20,940 nucleotides of DNA from an uncultured Corynebacterium sp. (GTDB lineage Bacteria; Actinomycetota; Actinomycetes; Mycobacteriales; Mycobacteriaceae). Location: contig NZ_CABTZR010000041.1 in assembly GCF_902489365.1 (NCBI RefSeq), forward strand, positions 1 to 20,940. Direction: 5' to 3'. This document shows positions 6,428 through 13,699 of the stretch, piece after piece. A program made the position numbers and the translations under genes. Each line of letters starts with the position of its first letter. The stretch's first letter is position 1. The notes below the pieces were generated by a model. The model searched no databases and was not told the origin of the DNA. It saw nothing but the letters and a program-made list of their open reading frames with translations.

Positions 6428-6440
6428 GACGTCCACACTA
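6413..6440. promoter_or_regulatory. Symmetric divergent leaderless promoters around GCATGA
   Basis: Rightward: TAGGCT (6413-6418), then 7 nt to the kinase ATG at 6426. Leftward: TAGTGT (6440-6435), then 7 nt to the lipoprotein ATG at 6427. The two start codons share A6426 and T6427. The two -10 boxes are equidistant from the centre, and no Shine-Dalgarno sequence is visible for either gene. Confidence 0.5.
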
Positions 6441-7598
6441 GACCAGCGCTCGGTTGAATCGGATGCCCTGCGCAACGGTATCCACGTCCTGACGGCGACG
6501 CTGCTGGTGGTGGCGATTTTTACCACGGTGCGCCTACCTCTGTGGCAGGGTGTGCTCAACCTGCTGCTCTTGGTGTCCTTCGCCGTGGTGTACTTCGGCG
6601 GCTCAGCCTACTTGGAGACGCTGCCGCGCATCGCGCGTTATGGCTGGATAGTCATCCTCACGGTGTTGTGGCTCGCTGATTTGGCGGTGGCGCCCGCGGC
6701 CATCTACCTCGTGTTTTCCCTGTACTTTGTGTACCTCTACGTGCTGGAGATGATCCCCGGCGTCATTTGCGTTATTGCGGCCACAGTGATGACCGTGCTG
6801 GTGCAGGTACCGGACGGGCTGTCTTTCGGCGGTGTCATGGGCCCCGCGGTATCGGCCCTGGTGACGATCGCTATTACCTATGCCTTCCGGGCACTGAGCC
6901 GGATGAACCAAGAGCTGGTGAAGACCCGTTCCCAGCTGGTGGAATCCGAGCGCACGGCAGGCATGACCGCTGAGCGCCAGCGCATCGCCCACGAAATCCA
7001 CGACACCCTGGCTCAAGGTTTGTCCTCCATCCAGATGCTCCTGCACGCCGCTGACCGCGACCTGGCCCAAGAGAATATCCCCAAGGCGCAGGAGCGCATT
7101 GAACTCGCCCGGCGCACCGCGGCGGATAACCTCCACGAGGCGCGTGCCATGATCGCAGCACTCCAGCCGGCGGCGTTATCGGAAACCTCCCTGGAATCAG
7201 CTATGACCAGGATGGCGGATAACTTCGCGGCCACCGGTGGGGTTGATGTTTCCGTGGACGTTGAAGGCGATGTCCAGCAACTTCCCATGAAGGTGGAAGC
7301 AGCACTGTTGCGGATTGCGCAGGGGGCGATGGGGAACGTCGTCAAGCATGCCCACGCCAGCAAGGCACGGGTGACGGTGACGTATGCGCCGGATGAGGTG
7401 CGCGTGGACGTGGTGGACAATGGAGACGGCTTTGATGTCGAGGCAGTGGAGAATAAGCCGGCGGGGTTGGGGCATATTGGTCTATCGGCGATGCGCAGGC
7501 GTGCCGAGGAGCTCGGCGGAGAGGTCGTGATTGAATCCACCCCAGGCAGCGGCACGGCGGTCTCAGTTAGTGTGCCCTTAGATAACGATGTAGATTAG
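6426..7598 (+). CDS. NarL-type sensor histidine kinase
   Basis: The 390-residue membrane sensor has a hydrophobic N-terminal part with about five to six helices (residues 18-155), a short coiled linker, and a HisKA_3 dimerisation domain with the phosphoacceptor His192 in RIAHEIHDTLAQG. The ATPase domain shows N304 in the N box, DNGDGF (331-336) and GLGHIGL (348-354). It lacks an extracytoplasmic domain of any size, so it probably senses a membrane-located or intramembrane signal. The frame is open from 6276, but those codons lie antisense to the lipoprotein signal peptide; the ATG at 6426 has a TAGGCT box 7 nt upstream. It is followed 36 bp later by its response regulator. The signal cannot be deduced. 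Confidence 0.9.
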   Translation: MTSTLDQRSVESDALRNGIHVLTATLLVVAIFTTVRLPLWQGVLNLLLLVSFAVVYFGGSAYLETLPRIARYGWIVILTVLWLADLAVAPAAIYLVFSLYFVYLYVLEMIPGVICVIAATVMTVLVQVPDGLSFGGVMGPAVSALVTIAITYAFRALSRMNQELVKTRSQLVESERTAGMTAERQRIAHEIHDTLAQGLSSIQMLLHAADRDLAQENIPKAQERIELARRTAADNLHEARAMIAALQPAALSETSLESAMTRMADNFAATGGVDVSVDVEGDVQQLPMKVEAALLRIAQGAMGNVVKHAHASKARVTVTYAPDEVRVDVVDNGDGFDVEAVENKPAGLGHIGLSAMRRRAEELGGEVVIESTPGSGTAVSVSVPLDNDVD

Positions 7599-7634
7599 GA
7601 ATTTGTCCACACCGTACCAATGAGGAGGAAGCCC

Positions 7635-8273
7635 GTGATTAGGGTCTTGCTTGCCGACGACCACGAGATCGTACGCCTAGGTCTACGCTCGGTGCTCGAG
7701 GGGGCTGAGGATATCGAGGTGGTGGGCGAGGTAGCTACCGCCGAAGCCGCCGTCTCCGCAGCGCAGGCAGGTGGCATTGACGTCCTCCTCATGGATCTGC
7801 GTTTTGGAGCGGGTATTGAAGGTACCCGCGTCATGGGCGGCGCGGAGGCGACCGCCGCCATCCGCTACTCCATGGAGAACCCGCCTAAGGTGCTCGTGGT
7901 CACTAATTACGACACTGACGCGGACATTCTCGGGGCGATTGAGGCCGGAGCGGTGGGCTACTTGCTGAAGGATGCGCCGCCGGTGGAGCTGCTCGCGGCG
8001 GTGCGCTCGGCGGCCGACGGTGATTCGGCGCTCTCGCCGGTGGTGGCCGATAAGCTGATGACCCGCGTGCGCACGCCGCGCACCTCTCTTACCCCGCGCG
8101 AGCTGGAAGTACTGAAGCTGGTCGCGGCGGGATCCTCCAACCGGGAGATCGGTGTGGAGCTGATGCTTTCGGAGGCGACGGTGAAGTCTCACCTCGTCCA
8201 CATCTATGACAAGTTAGGAGTGCGCTCGCGCACGTCGGCCGTGGCGGCCGCCCGCGAGCAGGGCGTTCTTTAG
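7635..8273 (+). CDS. NarL/LuxR-type response regulator
   Basis: Partner of the preceding kinase. The 212-residue product has a receiver domain with the acidic pair Asp8-Asp9 and phosphoacceptor Asp54 (VLLMDLRFG), Thr/Asn and Lys switch residues (VVTNYD and LLKDAPP), and a C-terminal LuxR HTH (LTPRELEVLKLVAAG through ATVKSHLVHIYDKLG). The loop after Asp54 is longer than usual, with a Gly-rich insert. The GTG at 7635 is preferred because GAGGAGGAAG (7622-7631) is then correctly spaced; an ATG at 7620 would place that site inside the coding region. The stop codon overlaps the stop of the convergent lsr2 gene. Confidence 0.92.
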   Translation: MIRVLLADDHEIVRLGLRSVLEGAEDIEVVGEVATAEAAVSAAQAGGIDVLLMDLRFGAGIEGTRVMGGAEATAAIRYSMENPPKVLVVTNYDTDADILGAIEAGAVGYLLKDAPPVELLAAVRSAADGDSALSPVVADKLMTRVRTPRTSLTPRELEVLKLVAAGSSNREIGVELMLSEATVKSHLVHIYDKLGVRSRTSAVAAAREQGVL

Positions 8274-8587
8274 AGGTTGTTGGCGTCGCGGTAGGCCAGG
8301 ATGACGTCGTTGGGGATTTTTCCGCGCTCGGCCACCTGGTAGCCGTGCTGGGCGGCCCAGGCGCGGACATCGGCCGGCTTGTAGTGACGGGTGTCCTTCT
8401 TCACCGGGTGACGGGCGGCCTTGACAAAAGGTTCCATTGCGGCGTGGAACTTATCGGCATTCTCCTGGGAAACATCGAGGAGATAGTCTTTACCGTCAAC
8501 GCTGAAGCGGATGACAATCAGTTCTTCCTCGCTGAGGGGCTTGTTATCAATGTCGTCAAAAAACTGGGTGATTTCGCGGCGTGCCAT
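8270..8587 (-). CDS. lsr2: Lsr2-family nucleoid-associated protein
   Basis: A small xenogeneic silencer that bridges AT-rich DNA. The 105-residue product has the N-terminal dimerisation part (about 1-58, with FSVDGKDYLLDVSQENADKF), a basic linker, and the C-terminal DNA-binding domain: DVRAWAAQHGYQVAERGKIPNDVILAY. The minor-groove hook, usually Arg-Gly-Arg, reads Arg88-Gly89-Lys90 here. The ATG at 8587 follows GGAGA and begins with the conserved MARRE; an upstream ATG at 8617 has no such support. The gene is preceded by an AT-rich region with palindromes, fitting autoregulation. Its stop overlaps that of the convergent response regulator. Confidence 0.92.
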   Translation of the reverse strand: MARREITQFFDDIDNKPLSEEELIVIRFSVDGKDYLLDVSQENADKFHAAMEPFVKAARHPVKKDTRHYKPADVRAWAAQHGYQVAERGKIPNDVILAYRDANNL

Positions 8588-8668
8588 GATTCTCCATTCG
8601 ATCTGTAATCTGATCACACTGTGCCTGGGCTTCCTTCATCGTTCACCACAAGAGCGGAAGCCTAAACT

Positions 8669-8718
8669 TTAAGTAACTTAACGGATTAAAGAGAAAGTCA
8701 TTAAAAGAACCTTCTCTT
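8669..8718. promoter_or_regulatory. Two AT-rich dyads upstream of lsr2
   Basis: TTAAGT-A-ACTTAA (8669-8681) is a perfect 13-bp palindrome. AAGAGAA (8689-8695) is inverted as TTCTCTT (8712-8718). Both sit in the AT-rich stretch between the candidate promoter and the lsr2 start, so they may be operators or leader hairpins. Confidence 0.4.
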
Positions 8719-8819
8719 GTTATTGACTATAGAGCAAAACCACGTCTGCGACACAGTTAATGGGCGCTAGGAGAAGCAGTATTCTGGCCGGTAACAAAGG
8801 CTGATTTTAAACCCGCAAG

Positions 8820-8859
8820 AAAAAGCCTCCGATCCGCTTTCCTGCCCTTGTTAGGAGGC
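8820..8859 (-). terminator. Terminator of the basic coiled-coil gene
   Basis: On the minus strand GCCTCC (8859-8854) pairs with GGAGGC (8830-8825) across a 23-nt loop, followed by five T residues (8824-8820). It lies about 45 bp after the stop codon at 8903. Confidence 0.7.
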
Positions 8860-8902
8860 GGGGAATGTAGGGATCGAAGGCTGGAAGCTGTGGTGCGAAG
8901 GG

Positions 8903-9535
8903 TTATGCGCCCAGCTTGGACTGGATCTCATCGTTGAGGGAATCAATCTCGCCGGAGATGGAGCGGTGTGCGCGCTGGCGCTGCTGCTCAGTCATGTATT
9001 CGGCATTGTCAATGGCGGAATCAAGCTCGTTGAGGCGCTCCTTGACATCGCGCTTGAAGCCGGCGGGAAGCTGGGCGTCCTTGAGGGAGTTGCGGATACC
9101 CGCGGTGCGCGCCTTCAATGGTGCGCCGTGGCCGGAGAAGGAGGCCAGCTGTTCAGCGCTGACGCCAGCCTTGTGCGCGCGCTTCTTCTCAACCTCGCGC
9201 TGGGCAACGGTGATGCCGCGGTAAATCAGGGGCAAAAGAAGCGGTGCGGCGGTGCGCAGGGCACCGGCATAGCGCTTGACATTGTCCTTATTAAAACGGC
9301 CCTGCTTAATGCGTTCGAGTTCCTTCTTGGCCATTTTGTACTCGTGCTTGCGGCGCTTCTTCAGGCCCTTTTCCTCAGACTTAATAAGCGCCTTTTCTTG
9401 CTTGGCCAGCAGCTTCTGCTGGCGGTGCTTGGCCTTATCCGCAGCCTTGACCTCTGCCTTTGCACGGGTCTTGGCGGCCTTGATTTCAGCGCGGGCCTCA
9501 CGGCGGGCCTTGCGGATCTTCTTCATAATGCCCAT
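8903..9535 (-). CDS. Very basic coiled-coil protein, DUF6474-like
   Basis: A 210-residue protein of unknown function. The first about 85 residues are almost all Lys, Arg, Ala, Glu and Gln in a long predicted helix (KKIRKARREARAEIKAAK and similar). A short hydrophobic stretch APLLLPLIYRG follows near residue 97, then a helical C-terminal part rich in charged residues. I relate it to the actinobacterial DUF6474 proteins by this layout and by the neighbourhood; the match is from memory. The basic helix could bind nucleic acid or an acidic membrane surface. AAGGACG precedes the ATG at 9535; an ATG three codons later (MKKIRKARR) is also possible. It has its own terminator. The divergent gene starts 75 bp away. 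Confidence 0.75.
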   Translation of the reverse strand: MGIMKKIRKARREARAEIKAAKTRAKAEVKAADKAKHRQQKLLAKQEKALIKSEEKGLKKRRKHEYKMAKKELERIKQGRFNKDNVKRYAGALRTAAPLLLPLIYRGITVAQREVEKKRAHKAGVSAEQLASFSGHGAPLKARTAGIRNSLKDAQLPAGFKRDVKERLNELDSAIDNAEYMTEQQRQRAHRSISGEIDSLNDEIQSKLGA

Positions 9536-9596
9536 TGAAACGTCCTTAAATCATTTTTCCTTAGGGTCTCGCTACAACTCTAGCAAGGTGGTCTAC

Positions 9597-9602
9597 TAAG
9601 CT
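9597..9602 (+). promoter_or_regulatory. -10 box for a leaderless GTG start
   Basis: TAAGCT (9597-9602) is a TANNNT box 8 nt ahead of the GTG at 9611. There is no Shine-Dalgarno sequence between them, so a leaderless mRNA beginning at or next to the GTG is likely. Confidence 0.4.
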
Positions 9603-9610
9603 CACCTGCT

Positions 9611-11047
9611 GTGAAGGATGTGCTCGTTGCCACGGATCTTGTGGGCTGCCGTTATCGCTTGGTGCAGCGCCGCGCGCATCCTGAGATCCCACGCACCGCG
9701 GTAAGCCAGGCCCGCGCGGAACGCCATGCGGCGGCTATCGATGCCGCCTTGAGCCGCCTTCCCGCCAAGGGGCCAGGCCGTTTTCGCCGCATTGACCTGG
9801 AGGGAAGCGACTTCGAACGGGCCCTGGCTACGCTCGAGGCTCTAGCTCGCGGGTATACGCACATCACCAACGCCGTCTTTTCCACCGAAGGGTGGATGGT
9901 GCGCGTGGAGCTCCTCGTTCGGGACGGTGAAATGTACAGCCCCGTCATCGTCTCCGATCACCGCGTGGCCCGCCCGCACGAGAGCTCGCGCACGCTGGTT
10001 GTCCCTACCCATCGTTTGGGGCTGAGCGAGCCCTTGCCGGCAAAGTACAAAATTCGGCACCATGCCGTCGATGGCTACCGGTTGGCCCTGGCCGCGCGGG
10101 GCTTGGAAGAAGTAGGCCTGAATTCCGGCAGGGGCGCTGCGATTGGCCAGGATCGTAGCCAAGCTTTTGTTACGGATACCTCGCGTTTTGCCATCGATGA
10201 GGCGCTGGCACAACCGCTGCCCGAGGGCCCGCGCCGCGTTAAGGAGTGCGCCTCCTGCCGCTTTTGGCCCTTGTGCCGGGAAGAGCTGGAAGCCCGCGAT
10301 GACATTTCCCTCTTCCTGCCGGGCGACCGCGCCAACCCCTACCGCGAGCGCGGCATCACGACAGTGCAAGGGCTTATCGACGCCTCCCTCGGCGCCCCCT
10401 CCGCCCTTGCAGCCGCCTGGCGCGAAGGTATTCCCCTGCTGCGCCGCGGGCAGGTCAGCGTTCCTCGCGCGGATGTCGAAGTTGATGTCGATATGGAGGC
10501 CTACCTGGATCAAGGCGCCTACCTGTGGGGCGCGCTCCTAGACGGTGAGTACCATCCCTTTGTGACCTGGGATCCGCTCGGTGGCCGGGCGGAGGCGGAG
10601 AATTTCGCCGAGTTCTGGGAGTGGCTCATGGGAGTGCGTGCTGACGCACATGCGGCGGGAAAGACCTTTGCGGCGTATTGCTACTCCGCCCACGGGGAGA
10701 ACCATTGGATGCGCAGGTCCGCGCAGCGCTTTTCTGCACCCAACCTCCAGGAGGTGGAAGAGTTCATCTCCTCGGAGGAGTGGGTGGATATGTTTGTCCA
10801 CGTCAAACGCAGCTTCGCCGGAACCGCCGGGCTGGGTCTGAAGACTGTGGCTCCCGTCGCGGGCTTTGAATGGCCGGAAGAGTTTGACGGCGAGGAATCC
10901 GTCAATGCCCGCCGCGCCGCGCTTGCCGGGGATGTCGCCGCCCGTGCGCAGATTCTGCGCTATAACGCCGGCGATGTGCGCGCGACCCATGCCGTCCGCG
11001 AGTGGATGACCGATGGCGCGCCGGGAGTGCCACCCCTCGAGCCCTAG
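9611..11047 (+). CDS. TM0106-like protein: degenerate RecB part plus DEDDy exonuclease domain
   Basis: A 478-residue cytoplasmic protein. The N-terminal 230 residues follow the TM0106 RecB-like layout, including a Cys cluster CASCRFWPLC (Cys213, 216, 222) that could hold a metal or Fe-S site. The expected Asp...Glu-x-Lys nuclease residues are not evident; the region reads RVELLVRDGEMYSPVIVSDHR. The C-terminal half fits an RNase H-like 3'-5' exonuclease domain: Asp294 and Glu296 in DVDME (Exo I) and Tyr451 to Asp455 in YNAGD (Exo III, DEDDy type). Many actinobacterial relatives carry a helicase domain after this; here the protein ends without one. The GTG start has a TAAGCT box 8 nt upstream. 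A role in DNA repair or nucleic-acid processing is likely but unproven. Confidence 0.8.
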   Translation: MKDVLVATDLVGCRYRLVQRRAHPEIPRTAVSQARAERHAAAIDAALSRLPAKGPGRFRRIDLEGSDFERALATLEALARGYTHITNAVFSTEGWMVRVELLVRDGEMYSPVIVSDHRVARPHESSRTLVVPTHRLGLSEPLPAKYKIRHHAVDGYRLALAARGLEEVGLNSGRGAAIGQDRSQAFVTDTSRFAIDEALAQPLPEGPRRVKECASCRFWPLCREELEARDDISLFLPGDRANPYRERGITTVQGLIDASLGAPSALAAAWREGIPLLRRGQVSVPRADVEVDVDMEAYLDQGAYLWGALLDGEYHPFVTWDPLGGRAEAENFAEFWEWLMGVRADAHAAGKTFAAYCYSAHGENHWMRRSAQRFSAPNLQEVEEFISSEEWVDMFVHVKRSFAGTAGLGLKTVAPVAGFEWPEEFDGEESVNARRAALAGDVAARAQILRYNAGDVRATHAVREWMTDGAPGVPPLEP

Positions 11048-11075
11048 CTGCTGCGCCAGGCTTTCGCCCCCAAAC

Positions 11076-11171
11076 CCCCAGACCTGAAATCCGCAACCTG
11101 CAGGTGGGCGTCGCCAAGCGCGTGCCGGTGCCCCACCTCCCACCAGGAGGTTGCGGGATCGAGGTCTGGGG
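11076..11171. repeat. 96-bp imperfect palindrome between convergent genes
   Basis: Three nested pairs form one long stem: CCCCAGACCT (11076-11085) with AGGTCTGGGG (11162-11171), CCGCAACCT (11091-11099) with AGGTTGCGG (11148-11156), and GGTGGG (11103-11108) with CCCACC (11139-11144). The internal loops are close to symmetric. It fills the gap between two convergent stop codons, where a bidirectional terminator would sit, but neither side has a T run. A structured RNA or a mobile palindromic repeat are alternatives. Confidence 0.65.
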
Positions 11172-11173
11172 AT

Positions 11174-12466
11174 CTACAGGATGAGGCTGAGTCCGCCGAG
11201 GATGATGAGCACTGCAAGGGCCACCCAGGCCTGGTCCCACTCCGTGGTGGTTGCGGGAGCCGGGCCTTCGGCCTTCTTGAGGAGCACGGCTTTCTGGGCC
11301 TTGACCGCGCGGGCAGTGAGGACGGGGATGATGGCCATGGAGCCGAGGCAGAGCAGGGAGGCGGCAACCATGGTGAGGGAACTATCGGTGGCCAGCCACA
11401 GGGCAAGCCCGCCGTTGATGAAGACCGAGCGCCCCAGCCCCCAGCGATTGTATTCGCGCAGGCCAGCGCGCACGGCTGAAGGGCCGCCGCCCATCGTGGT
11501 CGGCAGCATATAGCCCATGACGCCGATGAGCAGTTGGGCGCCAAAGCCGACGACGAGCGCGAGCATGGGAATCTGTGGCTCACTGGAGAAGAAATGCTGG
11601 GTGGTGTAATACACCAGGCCGCCGAGCAGCCAAAAGGAGGAAAAGAGCACGGAAAGCGCCGGGAAGGTGATGCGCCCGCGTGGTTCTCGGAACACGCTAA
11701 GGACATTGAGCAGCCAGCTCTGCAGGCTTAGTGCCCAGCCGAGGCAGTAGACGATCAGGCCCGCTTGCGGTACATTCCACGCGCTGCCGATCACGGTAGT
11801 CACCACCCCCAGCGCTAACAGCGTGAAGCTCAGGCTCATGTGTGGGTTGATTCCCTTGGTGCGCCAGATGGACGGGAACAAGATGGTGAGTGAGCCGGCG
11901 GCTGCGAGGCCGACGAAACCGCCGATGTTGGCGGCCACGTGTGCAATGAGCAGGCGCGGATGGGAGGGGTGTGTGGCGAGGAAAGCACCAAGAGTAGCGC
12001 CCACGGCAAGAAAGAAGGCAGAGGCCACATAAGCAGCAACGACGGGGCGGAATCGCTTGGATTCTGCGCGGCGCCACAAAGCAAAGAGGGCCACCCCATG
12101 CCAGGACACGGCAAGAGCGACAAGTGCGGCACCCATCTGTGTGAGCACCCAGTGATGGCTCCAGGATTCGATGAGGATCTGACCCACGAGGGTGAGGATA
12201 ACGCCGGCATTCTGCAGATAAATCCGTGCTAGCTGGCGAGGACGGGCTGACATCGGAACCTTGAGCTGCACGAATTTTTCGGTGAGGTGTTGGGACCATA
12301 CCACGATGCTGTTGCTGAGAATGCCCAGCGTGAAGAGGTGGATGAGGACCCACCGGTAGTTGGGGATAAGGGTATGGGTTGCGCCGGCGAGAAGAAAGAC
12401 CATCATCCATAGGCTGACCGGGCGGGATGCTTTCCTGTGCCATGTGCGCGGCGACCACTTATCCAT
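11174..12466 (-). CDS. Polytopic membrane protein resembling the membrane part of actinobacterial copper oxidases
   Basis: The 430-residue product has about 11-12 transmembrane helices. Several carry histidines: IHLFTLGILSNSIVVWSQH near the N-terminus, a WHGVALF helix, and IAHVAANIGGFVGL. A conserved GYMLPTTMGGG loop follows in the second half. This pattern recalls the N-terminal membrane domain found ahead of multicopper oxidase / nitrite reductase domains in actinobacteria and also NnrS-like heme proteins; here no copper domain follows. Heme or metal binding is a guess. The frame is open to 12559, but the ATG at 12466 begins the typical basic-plus-Trp N-terminus, and a TAAAAT box lies 8 nt before it. 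It starts just after the MFS gene's stop codon, on the same strand. Confidence 0.7.
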   Translation of the reverse strand: MDKWSPRTWHRKASRPVSLWMMVFLLAGATHTLIPNYRWVLIHLFTLGILSNSIVVWSQHLTEKFVQLKVPMSARPRQLARIYLQNAGVILTLVGQILIESWSHHWVLTQMGAALVALAVSWHGVALFALWRRAESKRFRPVVAAYVASAFFLAVGATLGAFLATHPSHPRLLIAHVAANIGGFVGLAAAGSLTILFPSIWRTKGINPHMSLSFTLLALGVVTTVIGSAWNVPQAGLIVYCLGWALSLQSWLLNVLSVFREPRGRITFPALSVLFSSFWLLGGLVYYTTQHFFSSEPQIPMLALVVGFGAQLLIGVMGYMLPTTMGGGPSAVRAGLREYNRWGLGRSVFINGGLALWLATDSSLTMVAASLLCLGSMAIIPVLTARAVKAQKAVLLKKAEGPAPATTTEWDQAWVALAVLIILGGLSLIL

Positions 12467-12474
12467 AAAACACG

Positions 12475-12502
12475 ATTTTATCCGGTTTTTCTCACAACCC
12501 AA
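12475..12502 (-). promoter_or_regulatory. Promoter inside the MFS 3' end for the membrane protein gene
   Basis: On the minus strand TTGGGT (12502-12497), a 16-bp spacer and TAAAAT (12480-12475) lie 8 nt before the ATG at 12466. The -10 box contains the TAA stop codon of the MFS gene (12480-12478). No Shine-Dalgarno sequence lies between the two genes, so a leaderless mRNA is the likeliest way to start the second gene. Confidence 0.45.
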
Positions 12503-13629
12503 CTTAGTACCGCGATACCCGTGGCGAGGGCGGTGTAGACGGCGATGAAGCCGGTCCACGATAGGGAATCAAAGAGCACGCCGGCCAGCGCGCCCAGGAT
12601 GGAGCTGCCCAGGTAATAGAAGAAGACGTAGAGGCTGGAGGCCTCCGCGCGGTCGTGGGTGGCGATGTGCCCCACCCAGCCTGAGGCCGTGGAGTGCGCG
12701 GCGAAGAAACCGATGGTAAATAACACGATGCCGAGCAGGGTGGGGATCAGCGAACCCATGCACAGTGCGATGCCCACGGCAAAGAGCGCGCAGGAGAGCA
12801 GAAGCGTGTTCGCGTGGCCCACTTGGGTCACCAGCCGGCCTGCGCGCGCCGACGACCACGTGCCGGTGAGGTAGAAGAGGAAGACCAAGCCAGCCAAGCC
12901 CGGCGAAAGGTGGAAGTGGTCGATGAGCCGAAAAGCCAAGAAGTTATAGAGGGACACGAAGGTTCCCATCGCCACGAAAGCCACGATGAATAAGGGGATC
13001 AGGCGGGTGTCCCGGGCGTGGCGGAAGATGGCGCGCAGCTCCGAGCGGAAGTGAATCGCCTTCGGGGTGAAGTTCTGTTGGTAGGGCAGCAAGATCGCCG
13101 CGATGATGGCGAGGATGAGCGTGACCAGGCTGGAGCCGGCCAGGGCCCAGCGCCAGGAGGTGAGCTCGAGCAACCCGGTCGGGATGAGGCGGCCGGTCAG
13201 TCCGCCGATGGTGGTGCCGGCGATGTACAGACCCATGGCACGGGCAACGTAGGAGCTTTCGAGCTCCTCCGAAATCCAGGCCATGGCGGTAGCAGGTGCG
13301 CCGGCGATGACGGCGCCCTGGAGCGCGCGGGTGGCGATCAGGATCTCCGGGTTGGGCGCCAGCGGCACGAGCATGCCGATGAGCGTGGCCGCGATGGTGG
13401 AGACGAGCAGCAGTTTTCCGCGGCCGATGCGCTCGGAGATGATGGACACGGGGATCACGCAGATGGCCAGCGCGCCGGTGGCCGCGGAGATGGTCATGGC
13501 GGCTTCCGTGGGGGACATACCCATGTCCTCCACCAGGGTGGGCAGCATGGCTTGGGTGGGGTAGAGGCAAGAAAAAATTGCCAGGCCCACGAAGAGCATG
13601 GCAATGGTGGCGCGCCGCGTTCTGGTCAT
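12478..13629 (-). CDS. MFS transporter, YnfM-like exporter
   Basis: A 383-residue, 12-helix major facilitator. The family signature between helices 2 and 3 is visible as SIISERIGRGKLLLVS, and helix 4 has the RALQGAVIAGAPATAMAW pattern of drug and sugar exporters. The repeat in the second half is typical. It lies divergent from a LysR-type gene, as E. coli ynfM does from its LysR neighbour, which supports a YnfM-like assignment. The substrate is unknown. The ATG at 13629 has no obvious ribosome site. The stop codon forms part of a promoter-like sequence for the next gene. Confidence 0.88.
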   Translation of the reverse strand: MTRTRRATIAMLFVGLAIFSCLYPTQAMLPTLVEDMGMSPTEAAMTISAATGALAICVIPVSIISERIGRGKLLLVSTIAATLIGMLVPLAPNPEILIATRALQGAVIAGAPATAMAWISEELESSYVARAMGLYIAGTTIGGLTGRLIPTGLLELTSWRWALAGSSLVTLILAIIAAILLPYQQNFTPKAIHFRSELRAIFRHARDTRLIPLFIVAFVAMGTFVSLYNFLAFRLIDHFHLSPGLAGLVFLFYLTGTWSSARAGRLVTQVGHANTLLLSCALFAVGIALCMGSLIPTLLGIVLFTIGFFAAHSTASGWVGHIATHDRAEASSLYVFFYYLGSSILGALAGVLFDSLSWTGFIAVYTALATGIAVLSWVVRKTG

Positions 13630-13653
13630 GCATCAAGCATGACCTAGCGCGGG

Positions 13654-13683
13654 TTATGTGTAAAATGTCTAAAAGTTACATAA
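13654..13683. promoter_or_regulatory. Candidate LysR operator between MFS and LysR genes
   Basis: TTATGT (13654-13659) is inverted as ACATAA (13678-13683); the arms extend imperfectly as TTATGTGTAA and TTACATAA. The 30-bp dyad lies in the 70-bp divergent intergenic region, where LysR-type proteins usually bind to repress themselves and control the divergent gene. The spacer is AT-rich compared with its surroundings. Confidence 0.55.
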
Positions 13684-13699
13684 AGCATGCGAGGTGTGC

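Larger units (their letters stand above)
8588..8902 (-). other. AT-rich leader and promoter region of lsr2
   Basis: This 315-bp gap contains no gene. Reading leftward it holds the terminator of the basic-protein gene (8820-8859), then an AT-rich stretch (about 8660-8760) that stands out from the GC-rich surroundings, then the lsr2 leader with GGAGA. A TATAGT hexamer on the minus strand near 8730 is the best -10 candidate. Such a region is a natural target for Lsr2 itself. Confidence 0.55.

Noticed and set aside
7620..7634. ATG start of the response regulator at 7620
   Set aside because: It would put the strong GAGGAGG ribosome site inside the coding region; the GTG at 7635 gives the normal receiver N-terminus.
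8603..8618. CRP/GlxR-like site in the lsr2 leader
   Set aside because: Only one half (TCACA) matches; the centre and other half do not fit TGTGA-N2-TA, and it lies in the 5' leader close to the start codon.
11106..11120. 15-mer GGGCGTCGCCAAGCG shared with 15372-15386
   Set aside because: The second copy is within the ArsA coding region and the match does not extend; likely chance in GC-rich DNA.
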